A stretch of 64,000 nucleotides of DNA from an uncultured Collinsella sp. GTDB lineage: Bacteria > Actinomycetota > Coriobacteriia > Coriobacteriales > Coriobacteriaceae. This document shows, in pieces, positions 1 to 8,122 of the stretch (positions within the stretch are counted from its first letter, which is position 1; every line of letters starts with the position of its first letter). The translations under genes were made by a program, and so were the position numbers. The stretch is from assembly GCA_900752545.1 (NCBI GenBank), contig CAADVS010000026.1, forward strand, positions 1 to 64,000, written 5' to 3'. The notes under the pieces are model-generated. The model was not told the DNA's origin, searched no databases, and saw only the letters and a program-made list of their open reading frames with translations.

Positions 1-4
1 CTCC

Positions 5-211
5 ATGCTCAAACAGTCCTGCTCGCACGAAGAGCACATTAAGTGCTCTTCGGCTCGTGTGGAACTCGCGACAAACATAACCAAGCCCCACCGGGCAACC
101 TACTCAACAAGATCTCTTTCAGCCCAGGCCCCTGTGTACCGCGCGTCTAAGATCTTCAAATTCAGGCAGCCTGACAATCGATTCTTATTGCAGAGGCCCC
201 TTGGCCTTTAG
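5..211 (+). pseudogene. possible 3' remnant of a second glycosyltransferase gene, convergent with the GT2 gene
   Basis: This open frame reaches the left edge of the window. Near its end it encodes YRASKIFKF, which almost matches the C-terminal YRLASKIFKF of the glycosyltransferase read in the opposite direction (337-1368). I see no glycosyltransferase motif in the visible part, and the first third of the frame runs through a palindromic repeat (14-66), so it does not look like an intact protein. The simplest reading is the broken or recombined 3' end of a paralogous glycosyltransferase facing the intact gene. The start codon at 5 is not supported by a ribosome binding site in view, and the frame could continue to the left of the window. 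Confidence 0.35.
14..66 (+). repeat. 53-bp palindromic element, copy 1
   Basis: The core is a 10-bp perfect stem (CGAAGAGCAC / GTGCTCTTCG) with a 5-nt loop. The whole 53 bp recurs in inverted orientation at 221-273. The two copies differ at five positions; four of them form two compensatory base-pair changes in the stem and the fifth lies in the loop. Confidence 0.7.
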
Positions 212-304
212 TTTGATACAAGTTCCGCACGAGCCGGAAAGCACTAAATGTGCTTTCCGTGCGAGCAGGACTGTTCGCAGTAGCAAACTAAAGGCCAAGG
301 GGCC
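194..304. repeat. nested inverted repeat between convergent gene ends (contains palindrome copy 2)
   Basis: The outer arms at 194-214 and 284-304 are 21-bp perfect inverted repeats (GGCCCCTTGG... and its complement). They enclose copy 2 of the 53-bp palindrome at 221-273. The structure lies between two convergent 3' ends, so it may act as a bidirectional terminator. It could also be a recombination site. There is no clear T-tract on either side. Confidence 0.6.
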
Positions 305-336
305 CAGTCAACCTATCAGCAGCGATTACTCAACAG

Positions 337-1368
337 TTAGTTGAATTTGAAGATCTTTGAGGCAAGACGGTATAGGCCGAGTGTGGTTTTATCTCCGGCC
401 CGTCCGCGCAGATTAGTGAAGAACCCGACCACGCCGTAGCGGGCACGACGATACATGCGCTCGTCGTAGGCCTTCAAATCATTCCACAGCGTCTTTAGGC
501 GCTCGTCGGCGCAATCTTCCTCGGAAAGCTTGGTGAGCACCGAGCAGATCGCCATCATCATGGTGAAATAGCCCATCATGTACGAGCGCAGACGCGACGA
601 CTCGACATCGCTGTACAGGTGGTACGACTCCATCATGATACGCGTAACACGGAACTGCTGGTCCAGACGCTTGACCATCGTGGCCTCGTTGACGCTCTGA
701 CCTTCGCGACCGATAAAGTAGCGATAGAGGTCGATGTCGGCGTAGTACATGGTCTTGCAACGCGGCAGCGGCACGTAGGCGTAGATGTTGTCCACATAGA
801 ACGTGTGCGGCGGCATGGGAAGGTTGGACTCGCGCAGCACATCCGTGCGATAGCACAGGCTGTGCATGAGTAGGTTCTGGTCCAGGCGGAAATGACCGAT
901 CTGATCCCAGGAAAAGATCTTCTTGCGCGGCAGGGCAAATTTGTAGCCAATAGCGGTATGCGTGCCCTCGTAAACCTTCTCGTACACGTAGTTCGAGATA
1001 AACAGGTCAACGCGCTGGTCGCGCTCCTCAAAGCCACGCAGAATCGACAGCATGGTCGAAAGGGCAGCGCCGTCAAGCCAGTCGTCCGAGTCGACAACCT
1101 TGTAGTAGGTGCCCTGCGCCTCGCGCAGACCCGAAAGGACGGCAATACCGTGACCGCCATTCTCCTGGTGCACCGCGCGGATGATTCCAGGATAACGGGC
1201 CTCCCACTCGTCGGCCTTGGCGGCCGTCTCGTCCTTGGAGCCGTCATCCACCACGATAATCTCGATATCGGTGGCGTAATTGCTCCCCTCCAAGATGGAG
1301 GTGATGCAATGGTCCATATCCTTAGCGGCATTATACGAGGGAATACCGAATGTTATGACTTTATGCAT
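337..1368 (-). CDS. family 2 glycosyltransferase
   Basis: A GT-A fold glycosyltransferase that would transfer a sugar from a nucleotide donor to a cell-surface glycan. The N-terminus carries the usual GT2 start (ITFGIPSYNA), the VDDGSKDET nucleotide-binding segment and the DSDDW motif, whose aspartates bind the metal and donor. About 343 residues, with no obvious membrane span, so it is probably cytoplasmic and works at the membrane face. I chose ATG 1368, which overlaps the glf stop by 8 bp and suggests translational coupling; an in-frame ATG at 1386 is possible. Pairing with glf suggests a galactofuranose-containing polymer, but the acceptor and donor cannot be read. Its last codons are mirrored on the opposite strand at about 148-166. 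Confidence 0.88.
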   Translation of the reverse strand: MHKVITFGIPSYNAAKDMDHCITSILEGSNYATDIEIIVVDDGSKDETAAKADEWEARYPGIIRAVHQENGGHGIAVLSGLREAQGTYYKVVDSDDWLDGAALSTMLSILRGFEERDQRVDLFISNYVYEKVYEGTHTAIGYKFALPRKKIFSWDQIGHFRLDQNLLMHSLCYRTDVLRESNLPMPPHTFYVDNIYAYVPLPRCKTMYYADIDLYRYFIGREGQSVNEATMVKRLDQQFRVTRIMMESYHLYSDVESSRLRSYMMGYFTMMMAICSVLTKLSEEDCADERLKTLWNDLKAYDERMYRRARYGVVGFFTNLRGRAGDKTTLGLYRLASKIFKFN

Positions 1369-2563
1369 GGCAGGCGATAATCTCATCCGAAAGATCGAGG
1401 GCGGAATTGGTCACGGCGTCCATATCGTAGTAACGATACTCGGCCAGACGACCCACCGGGTGGAAGTTCGTCAGGTTCTGAACGCGCTCAAGATAGCGCT
1501 CATAGAGCTCACGGTTCTCGGGCTCAAGAATGGCGTAGTACGGCGTCTCACCCGAGCCGGGCGTATAGGCCTTGGAGTATTCCTTCATGATGGTGGTCTT
1601 GCCGGGCAGGACCTGGCCAGTCATATTCTTGAACTCGGTGATGCGCGTGTAATCCTCGCTCGTGGTGTAGTTGACGGTGCCCACGGGCTGGAACTGATCC
1701 ATATCGAGCGTCTCGAACTTCATGTCGAGCGTACGGTACGGCAGGGCGCCCAGGTCGAGATTGAACAGCTCGTCGAGCGGACCGGTGTAGACGATCTCGC
1801 CGCCATAGACCTTGCCGTCGATCTTGACGGTGGTCTCGTCAATCTCGAAGAGGTCGCGGGCGTCCACGTCGCAGAACACATCGATCAGGTCGTGGTCGAG
1901 CATGTGCTCAAAGAGCGCCGTGTAGCCCTCCTGCGGCATGCCCTGGAAGGGAGCTTGCGGGAAGTAGCGGTCATCATCGCCCACAAAGACGGGAACGCGG
2001 CCGGTGATCGAGGGATCGATCTGATCGGGCGTCTGGCCCCACTGCTTCATGGTGTAATGTAAAAAGACGTTCTCGTAGACGTAATCGGCGACCTCGGCAA
2101 GATCCGGGTCGTTCTTCTTACGCAGCCCCATAATGGGCACCTTGACATCCTTGCCAAAGGTCTCCACGAGCTTCTGATACAGCTCCTCGCCGCGCTCGTC
2201 ACCAAAGGCGAGCTTGAGACTCGCATGGTTGAAGGGCACGGGCATAAGGGTACCGTTGATGTTGGCGAGCACCTTGTGCTGATAATCCGTCCACTTGGTA
2301 AAGCGCGACAGGAAATTGTGCACGCGCTCGTTAAAGGTGTGATAGATATGCGGACCGTACTCGTGAATCAGGATTCCGGCCTCGTCAGTGCAGTCATAGG
2401 CATTGCCCGCAATGTGGCTACGGCGCTCCAAAACGGCAACACGATAGCCGATGGTCTCGGCAAGACGGCGGGCGCAAACGGCACCGGCATATCCAGCACC
2501 GACGACAATCATGTCGTACGCGCCGGCGTTAAAGCCTTCAGGCAGGCCTGAGGTAATCTGCAT
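1361..2563 (-). CDS. glf: UDP-galactopyranose mutase
   Basis: A flavoenzyme that interconverts UDP-galactopyranose and UDP-galactofuranose, supplying Galf for surface polysaccharide. The 400 residues fit the family. A Rossmann FAD motif (VVGAGYAGAVCARRLAE) sits at about 20-36, followed by the characteristic HIAGNAYD and EYGPHIYHT segments. The strongly conserved YTGPLDE and TLDMKFE motifs follow in the middle of the protein. AAGGAG lies 8 nt before ATG 2563. The downstream glycosyltransferase overlaps its stop codon, so the two genes form an operon. The gene is divergent from pta across a 230-bp promoter region. Confidence 0.96.
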   Translation of the reverse strand: MQITSGLPEGFNAGAYDMIVVGAGYAGAVCARRLAETIGYRVAVLERRSHIAGNAYDCTDEAGILIHEYGPHIYHTFNERVHNFLSRFTKWTDYQHKVLANINGTLMPVPFNHASLKLAFGDERGEELYQKLVETFGKDVKVPIMGLRKKNDPDLAEVADYVYENVFLHYTMKQWGQTPDQIDPSITGRVPVFVGDDDRYFPQAPFQGMPQEGYTALFEHMLDHDLIDVFCDVDARDLFEIDETTVKIDGKVYGGEIVYTGPLDELFNLDLGALPYRTLDMKFETLDMDQFQPVGTVNYTTSEDYTRITEFKNMTGQVLPGKTTIMKEYSKAYTPGSGETPYYAILEPENRELYERYLERVQNLTNFHPVGRLAEYRYYDMDAVTNSALDLSDEIIACHA

Positions 2564-2794
2564 CGATACTCCTTGTCAAAAGCCACGGGCTCGTTAGCTG
2601 GGCTTTTCTCGAACATTCTTCGAGACATATTTATCAGAGCGATTATAGCGCTAATGCGTCCTATAATGAGCTTGCCACACAAGGAAAGCTCAAGCACCGC
2701 GGCGTACATAATTGAAAGGTAAACCCGCTAGCAGCGGGTTTATTCGTGAACAGCCGGGTGCCTGGAGCTTAGCGAAACGCTTGTAAGGAGTAAC
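2564..2794. promoter_or_regulatory. divergent glf / pta promoter region with a hairpin in the pta leader
   Basis: A TATAAT box lies on the plus strand at 2662-2667, and a TATAAT on the minus strand at about 2642-2647; neither has a convincing -35. Further downstream, 2720-2742 forms a 10-bp stem (TAAACCCGCT / AGCGGGTTTA) with a 3-nt loop. It resembles a small terminator or attenuator 52 nt before pta. The pta Shine-Dalgarno AAGGAG is at about 2784-2790. Confidence 0.45.
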
Positions 2795-3775
2795 ATGAGC
2801 GATTTCCTAAACCGTATGAAGTCTGCCGCCAAGGCCGACCTTAAGACGATCGTCCTGCCCGAGGGCGAGGATCCGCGCACTATCGTCGCGGCCACCAAAA
2901 TCATCGAGGAGGGCCTGGCAAAGATCGTCATCCTGGGCAACCCCGACGAGATCAACGTTCCCGGCGCCACCGTCATCGACCCGCGCAATGCCGAGAAGCA
3001 GGAGGAGTATGCGCAGAAGTTTGCTGAGCTCCGCGCCAAGAAGGGCGTTACCATCGAGCAGGCTCGCGCCCAGGTGATGGACGCCACCTACTTTGGCACC
3101 ATGATGGTCAAGATGGGCGACGCCGACGGCCTGGTCTCCGGCGCCTGCCACTCCACCGCCGACACCCTGCGCCCTGCACTTCAGATCCTCAAGACCGCCC
3201 CGGGCACCAAGCTGGTCTCGGCCTTCTTCGTGATGTGCACCGACACCCCGCAGTTCGGCACCGACGGCACGCTGATCTTCGCCGACTGCGGCCTCAACAT
3301 CAACCCGTCCTCCGACGAGCTCTCCGAGATCGCCATCGCCTCCGCTCACTCCTGGTCCACCTTCATGGGCAACGTTGAGCCGCACGTGGCCATGCTCTCC
3401 TACTCCACCATGGGCTCCGCCGGCGGCGAGGTCGCCAAGAAGGTCCAAGAGGCCGTAAAGTTCTGCAAGGAGAAGGCTCCCGAGCTCGCCATCGACGGCG
3501 ACCTGCAGCTCGATGCCGCTATCGTCCCCACTGTCGCCCAGCTCAAGGCTCCCGGCTCCTCCGTCGCCGGTAAGGCTAACGTGCTGGTGTTCCCCGACCT
3601 CGAGGCCGGCAACATCGGCTACAAGCTGGTCCAGCGCTTCGCCGGTGCTGACGCCTACGGCCCCATCCTGCAGGGCATCGCCAAGCCGGTTAACGACCTT
3701 TCGCGCGGCTGCTCTGCCGACGACATCGTGGGTGTCGTAGCCATCACCGCCGTCCAGGCTCAGATGGCTGAGTAG
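2795..3775 (+). CDS. pta: phosphate acetyltransferase
   Basis: Converts acetyl-CoA and phosphate to acetyl phosphate, the first half of the Pta-Ack acetate pathway that makes ATP in fermentation. At 326 residues it is the short, single-domain type with no N-terminal DRTGG regulatory part. Recognisable segments are IVLPEGEDPRT at the N-terminus, ADGLVSGACHSTADTLRPALQI around residue 110, and LSYSTMGSAGG near 205. AAGGAG precedes ATG 2795 by a good distance. The gene is convergent with two tandem acetate kinase genes, the next enzyme of the pathway, and is separated from them by a large nested inverted repeat and about 340 bp without genes. Confidence 0.96.
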   Translation: MSDFLNRMKSAAKADLKTIVLPEGEDPRTIVAATKIIEEGLAKIVILGNPDEINVPGATVIDPRNAEKQEEYAQKFAELRAKKGVTIEQARAQVMDATYFGTMMVKMGDADGLVSGACHSTADTLRPALQILKTAPGTKLVSAFFVMCTDTPQFGTDGTLIFADCGLNINPSSDELSEIAIASAHSWSTFMGNVEPHVAMLSYSTMGSAGGEVAKKVQEAVKFCKEKAPELAIDGDLQLDAAIVPTVAQLKAPGSSVAGKANVLVFPDLEAGNIGYKLVQRFAGADAYGPILQGIAKPVNDLSRGCSADDIVGVVAITAVQAQMAE

Positions 3776-3790
3776 CTGACGTATCCCCTC

Positions 3791-3917
3791 GGGACCCTAC
3801 AGGGTAAAGCTCTGAAAACGTCCTCGGACATGCATGAAACCCCCGCTGCGCACTTCGTGCGGCGGGGGTTTCATGCGTCCTGCGGAAAGTTTTCAGAGCT
3901 TTACCCTGTAGGGTCCC
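3791..3917 (+). terminator. large nested inverted repeat downstream of pta, probable terminator
   Basis: The outer arms are 29-bp perfect inverted repeats at 3791-3819 and 3889-3917. Inside is a 15-bp stem (3832-3846 with 3862-3876) capped by a CGCAC-TTC-GTGCG mini-hairpin. The architecture (long outer arms around an independent inner hairpin) is like that at 194-304, although the sequences are unrelated. The inner GC-rich stem followed by TTTC could terminate pta. Confidence 0.65.
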
Positions 3918-4261
3918 TGCCGTCACATGGCATTCAGGGCATCTGGAGTGGACGGCGGCTTGGCTACGGGCTGAAAATCTGAATGGATGGGTGCCGTTGC
4001 TGGGAGCGCAGGCGTTGCTGATGATGATCACTTTGGAGATTGAAAGGCCGGTGGGCTTCGGCGGTTGTTGTGCCGGAAACTACATCCCAGTTTGGAGGCG
4101 GATTGTGGGATGTGGCTTCCGCTTGGGGCCTTTTTGGGAAACTTTGGGACGGAATTTTGCTTTATTGTGGGTCGCACTTTCCGCAACGTGCCTCAACCGG
4201 AAAGCGTGTCCCAGTATTTGCGCTCGAAATGGGATGGGGTTTCCGCCGTCCGCCTGCTAGC
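3918..4261. other. gene-free stretch between pta and ackA
   Basis: About 340 bp with no convincing gene on either strand. It contains a CATCCCA/TGGGATG hairpin (around 4083-4112) and two loosely related segments that start CCGGAAA and continue into TCCCAGT (around 4074 and 4198). They may be degenerate copies of a repeat. The short open frames here lack ribosome binding sites and recognisable content. Confidence 0.4.
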
Positions 4262-4297
4262 AAAAAGGCCTCCCGAGCTGCTGCTCAGGAGGCCTTT
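4262..4297 (-). terminator. rho-independent terminator of ackA
   Basis: A 10-bp stem (AAAGGCCTCC / GGAGGCCTTT, 4264-4273 and 4288-4297) lies just past the ackA stop. On the minus strand it is followed by a T-run. Confidence 0.8.
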
Positions 4298-4319
4298 CGT
4301 TCGATCACAAGCGAACGCG

Positions 4320-5498
4320 TTAGTTGTTCTTGGTCAGACGCTCGACGTCGTGGGCGATCATGTATTCCTCGTCGGTGGGGATGACCATGACCGTGACGGC
4401 GGAACCGGCGGCACTGATGACCTGCGGGCCGTTGCCCACGGCCTCGCGGTTCTTGTTATTGTCGATGCGCACGCCCAGCCACTCAAAGCAGTCACAGAAG
4501 GCCTTGCGGATCGACCAGTCGTTCTCGCCGATGCCGGCGGTAAAGGTGATGGTGTCCACGCCCGCCATAGAAGCGATCATGGAGCCGGCCTGCTGCATGG
4601 CCTTATAGGCGAACATATCGAAGGCGAGCAGGCAGCGCTCGTCGCCCTCGGAGGCGCGTGTACGGATGTCGCGAGCGTCGTTGGAGATGCCCGAAATGGC
4701 AAGCAGACCAGACTGCTTGTTCATCATGTCGTCGACTTCCTGGTAACTGTATCCGCCCTCGCGCTGAAGGTAGCACACGGTGGCCGGGTCAATGGAACCA
4801 CAACGGGTGCCCATCATCAGGCCGTCGAGCGGCGTGAGGCCCATCGTGGTATCGCGGCACACGCCGTCCTCGATGGCGGCGAGCGAAGCACCGTTGCCCA
4901 GATGGCACGAAAGCAGACGGTGGCAGCGCGAGCCCAGGATCTCCTTGGCCATCATCCACTCATAGCGGTGGCTCGTGCCGTGGGCGCCGTACTTGCGCAC
5001 GTGGTACTTGTCGCACACGTCCTTGGGCAGCGCATAGGTATAGGCGACCTCGGGCATGGTCATGTGGAACGAGGTATCGAAGACCGCCACGTTGGGCAAC
5101 TCCGGATACTTCTCACGGCAATACTCGATTGCCGCGGCCTCGCCGTAATTGTGCAGCGGAGCGAGCGGGGCCACCTCAAGGATCTTAGCCATGACCTCAT
5201 CGTCGACGACCGCGGAATCATCGAAGTGCCAGCCGCCCTGAACGATACGATGGCCAATGCCATCAATCGTAAAGTCGGTCTTCTCGAGCTCCTCGAGCAC
5301 GCGAGCGATAGCAGAGCGATGATCGGGGAAAGGGACCTCCTCGGTCTGCTTGGCGCCACCGTTCTCGGAGTGGCCAAAGATGCCCATGTCCGAACCGATA
5401 CGTTCGCAGTTGCCCTTGGCGAAAACCTCTCGGGTATCGGTATCCAAAAGCTGATATTTAAGGCTTGAGCTGCCGGCGTTGACAACAAGTACGTTCAT
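4320..5498 (-). CDS. ackA: acetate kinase, copy 1
   Basis: Makes acetate and ATP from acetyl phosphate and ADP. It has 392 residues, the usual length. The ASKHA fold phosphate-1 motif is at the N-terminus (VVNAGSSSLKY, with Asn7). The substrate arginine motif reads GIGHRIVQGG (Arg84), where most acetate kinases have VHGG; the paralogue has the same change. KYGAHGTSHRY, CHLGNGAS, MGTRCGSIDPA and the C-terminal TDEEYMIA are all present. AAAGGAG lies before ATG 5498. It is downstream of a second copy read in the same direction with a 164-bp gap, so it may have its own promoter. It ends at a strong terminator, convergent with pta. Confidence 0.96.
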   Translation of the reverse strand: MNVLVVNAGSSSLKYQLLDTDTREVFAKGNCERIGSDMGIFGHSENGGAKQTEEVPFPDHRSAIARVLEELEKTDFTIDGIGHRIVQGGWHFDDSAVVDDEVMAKILEVAPLAPLHNYGEAAAIEYCREKYPELPNVAVFDTSFHMTMPEVAYTYALPKDVCDKYHVRKYGAHGTSHRYEWMMAKEILGSRCHRLLSCHLGNGASLAAIEDGVCRDTTMGLTPLDGLMMGTRCGSIDPATVCYLQREGGYSYQEVDDMMNKQSGLLAISGISNDARDIRTRASEGDERCLLAFDMFAYKAMQQAGSMIASMAGVDTITFTAGIGENDWSIRKAFCDCFEWLGVRIDNNKNREAVGNGPQVISAAGSAVTVMVIPTDEEYMIAHDVERLTKNN

Positions 5499-5561
5499 GA
5501 GACTCCTTTGCAGTGCAATACGGTCGACGCAGACCCCTTAAGGCGGCCGCATGTTAATAAG

Positions 5562-5576
5562 AAGTTATCATAACTT
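5562..5576. promoter_or_regulatory. perfect palindrome upstream of ackA copy 1, candidate operator
   Basis: AAGTTAT-C-ATAACTT is a perfect 7+1+7 inverted repeat in an AT-rich patch about 64 bp upstream of the ackA start. No known operator consensus is assigned. Confidence 0.35.
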
Positions 5577-5662
5577 AATAAATAGCTATCAGGCATATCG
5601 CCCAACGAGCACAAAAGAAGGGCCGAACGGCACTCGGTCGTCCAGCCCCTCCCCTCTTGCAA

Positions 5663-6841
5663 TTACTTGCCGTTGACGATGCGCTCGACGTCGGAAGCGA
5701 TCATGAACTCCTCGTCCGTGGGAATGACGAAAATCTTGACCTTGGAATCCTTGGCAGACAGGCACCAAGCGCCGTCACCACGCAGGGCGTTGCGCGCATG
5801 ATCCATCTTGACGCCCATAAAGGCCAGACGGTCGGCAACGCCGGCGCGAACAGCCGGAGCGTGCTCGCCGATGCCGGCGGTAAAGACCAGGGTGTCCATG
5901 CCGCACATGGAAGTGGCCATCTCGGCAGCCTTGGCGGCAATCTTGTAGACAAACATGTCGAAGGCGAGCTGAGCCTCGGGGTCACCGGCAGCGGCGAGCT
6001 CCTCGACGTTGCGGCAGTCGTTGGTCTTGCCGCCGGTCACAGCCAAAAGGCCGGACTTCTTGTTCATCATCTCATCGACCTCGTCGAAGGTGTAGCCGCC
6101 TTCGCGCTGCAGGTAGCACACGGTAGCCGGGTCGATGGAGCCGCAGCGGGTGCCCATCATGACGCCGTCGAGCGGGGTGAGGCCCATGGTGGTGTCCATG
6201 CACTTGCCGTCCTCGATGGCGCACAGGGAAGCGCCGGAGCCGATATGGCACACGACGACCTTGCGAGCCTCGCCGTTGGTCATCTCGGCGACCTTCTTGG
6301 AGATGTAACGGTAGCTGGTGCCGTGGGCGCCGTACTTACGGATGTGCAGCTTGTCGCAGACGTCCTTGGGCAGGGCGTAAGTCTTGGCGACCTCGGGCAT
6401 GTTGAAGTGGAAAGCGGTGTCGTAGACCGTGACGTTGGGCAGGTCGGGATACTGCTCCAGGCAGTACTCGATAACGTTGGCCTCGGGGTTGTTGTGCAGC
6501 GGGGCGAGCGGAGCGACCTCGCGGATCTTGGCGAGGACGTCCTCGTCGACGAGGGAGGAATCGCCGAAGTACCAACCGCCCTGAACGATACGGTGGCCGA
6601 TGCCCTCGATCTTGACGCCGTTGGCCTCGAGGTCCTTCAGGACGACCTCGATGGCGACCTTGTGGTCGGGGAACTCGATGTTCTCGGTCACCTTCTTGGA
6701 ACCGTTGGCAGCGTGGGTGAAGGTACCGCCGGTAAAGCAGACGCGCTCGCAGGAGCCCTTTGCGGACACCTTATGGGACTTGGTGTCGATGACCTGATAC
6801 TTAAGGGTCGAAGATCCTGCGTTGACGACCAGAACGTTCAT
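5663..6841 (-). CDS. ackA: acetate kinase, copy 2
   Basis: A second full-length (392-residue) acetate kinase immediately upstream of the first and in the same orientation. It keeps the same motif set: VVNAGSSTLKY, GIGHRIVQGG, KYGAHGTSYRY, CHIGSGAS, MGTRCGSIDPA and TDEEFMIA. It has Tyr and Ser where copy 1 has His and Asn in two of these motifs (GTSHRY to GTSYRY, LGNGAS to IGSGAS). Both copies look catalytically competent by motif, so this may be a functional duplication with different kinetics or partner acids (acetate versus propionate or butyrate). That is inference. The sequence before ATG 6841 (GTAGGGAGACAC) supplies a ribosome binding site. Confidence 0.95.
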   Translation of the reverse strand: MNVLVVNAGSSTLKYQVIDTKSHKVSAKGSCERVCFTGGTFTHAANGSKKVTENIEFPDHKVAIEVVLKDLEANGVKIEGIGHRIVQGGWYFGDSSLVDEDVLAKIREVAPLAPLHNNPEANVIEYCLEQYPDLPNVTVYDTAFHFNMPEVAKTYALPKDVCDKLHIRKYGAHGTSYRYISKKVAEMTNGEARKVVVCHIGSGASLCAIEDGKCMDTTMGLTPLDGVMMGTRCGSIDPATVCYLQREGGYTFDEVDEMMNKKSGLLAVTGGKTNDCRNVEELAAAGDPEAQLAFDMFVYKIAAKAAEMATSMCGMDTLVFTAGIGEHAPAVRAGVADRLAFMGVKMDHARNALRGDGAWCLSAKDSKVKIFVIPTDEEFMIASDVERIVNGK

Positions 6842-6894
6842 GTGTCTCCCTACTAACAGGCGGTGTGGCGCCGCCAGGTTACATACGCTTCAAT

Positions 6895-6928
6895 AATAAA
6901 CCCAAACGCCCTCGCGCTCGGGTTTATT
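6895..6928 (-). terminator. terminator of the MFS gene
   Basis: Nine-base perfect arms (AATAAACCC / GGGTTTATT, 6895-6903 and 6920-6928) lie just past the MFS stop. On the minus strand the second arm ends in TTTATT. Confidence 0.7.
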
Positions 6929-6961
6929 GCGTTGATATATAAGTTATCGGTGCCCAAATAC

Positions 6962-8122
6962 TCATGGCCTTTGACTTGTAAGACGAAAGAGCGCGGGGAT
7001 ATACACCAAAGAAGAAATCCCGAGCGCTACAAGCAATATGACTCGAATGCCCGCGATGCTGCTCAACGCAGCATTGAACAGATAGAAAAGGATGGCACCC
7101 ACCGCCACCATCTGGCTTTGGACCGAAATCAGTGAACAGCGCATCGAAGAATCGACAGCATTTTGAAAAATTGAGTATTTAATTGGCGCAAATAACGAGT
7201 AAGCGACCGTCTGCAGTACATAGAACACGGGCAGCAAATAGACCGGAGTAAAGGGAATCAAAAACAGAGCAGTCAGGGAAAGACGCACGATGCCGCAAAT
7301 ACGCGCAAAACGGCCCTTGTCGACATGAGCAATCACACTGGGCACAATAAGCCCCATGGAGGCCGAGGCAAGGAGCTGGACCGCAATGATCACACCCGAA
7401 GTGACGGCATTCATTCCGCGACCCGCAAGCAACAGTGAGAAAAAGTCTTCCAGGGCGACAAAAGCAAATGCCTGAGAGCAGTCCATGATGAACGCTGAAC
7501 GAAGAATGCCGTTACGCGCAATAGCGGCACCGATCATCTTCGGGCTAATTCCACGCTTAGGTGTCGCTGCAGTGTCCCCTCTTCGCATCTCAGGAATGCA
7601 GACAACGACAACCAATGTCAGCACCATTGCGATGATATCGACCGAAAGCCCAATGAGATACGCGCCAGCGGACGAAATGAAACCGCCCACACAAGCGGAG
7701 AGGGCATAAGACGCATAGAAGATGAATCGCTCAACGACATTAAGTCTTACGAGCTGGTCCTGAGAGACGCTGTCAATGTAAATCGCTTCTATGGATCCGC
7801 TCATACATGCAACGGCAAAACCTTTGAGAGCAAACGCGCCGATTAAAAGCAGAGGAGAACGGACGAGAAGCAGGGCGACATAGTATCCAAGCATCCCCAC
7901 GACGCCAACGAGACCACTTGTCTTTCGTCCAAACCTATCGGCAATATAGCCAGTGGGAACTTCAAGGATGAACTTGCTCACTTGATATGCAATCATCATG
8001 CTAGAAATCGCCACCATCGAGAATCCGACGAATTCAAGGTAAACCGTCAGAAAATACAAAATGGTGCTGAAGTTCGACAGAAAAACAAACGTCATATAAA
8101 GCAAAACCGTACGGTTTTTCAT
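6962..8122 (-). CDS. MFS transporter
   Basis: A 386-residue membrane protein with about twelve hydrophobic segments, the size and pattern of a major facilitator. The loop after the second or third span carries ADRFGRKTSG, the MFS motif A (G/A-D-R-x-G-R-[KR]). I took ATG 8122 because GGAGGG lies 7 nt upstream; an earlier ATG at 8146 has no such site. The cargo cannot be read; drug or metabolite export is common for this type. It lies 120 bp downstream of a LysR regulator on the same strand, which may control it. Confidence 0.85.
   Translation of the reverse strand: MKNRTVLLYMTFVFLSNFSTILYFLTVYLEFVGFSMVAISSMMIAYQVSKFILEVPTGYIADRFGRKTSGLVGVVGMLGYYVALLLVRSPLLLIGAFALKGFAVACMSGSIEAIYIDSVSQDQLVRLNVVERFIFYASYALSACVGGFISSAGAYLIGLSVDIIAMVLTLVVVVCIPEMRRGDTAATPKRGISPKMIGAAIARNGILRSAFIMDCSQAFAFVALEDFFSLLLAGRGMNAVTSGVIIAVQLLASASMGLIVPSVIAHVDKGRFARICGIVRLSLTALFLIPFTPVYLLPVFYVLQTVAYSLFAPIKYSIFQNAVDSSMRCSLISVQSQMVAVGAILFYLFNAALSSIAGIRVILLVALGISSLVYIPALFRLTSQRP

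Noticed and set aside
3991..4384. Overlapping short plus-strand open frames between pta and ackA
   Set aside because: No ribosome binding sites, odd composition (Trp and Cys rich), two frames overlapping each other, and one running into the ackA coding region antisense.
5657..6856. 399-codon plus-strand open frame opposite ackA copy 2
   Set aside because: Mirror of a highly expressed gene with strong third-position GC bias; its protein is a Val/Leu/Gly/Asp-rich sequence without any domain. Acetate kinase on the other strand is certain.
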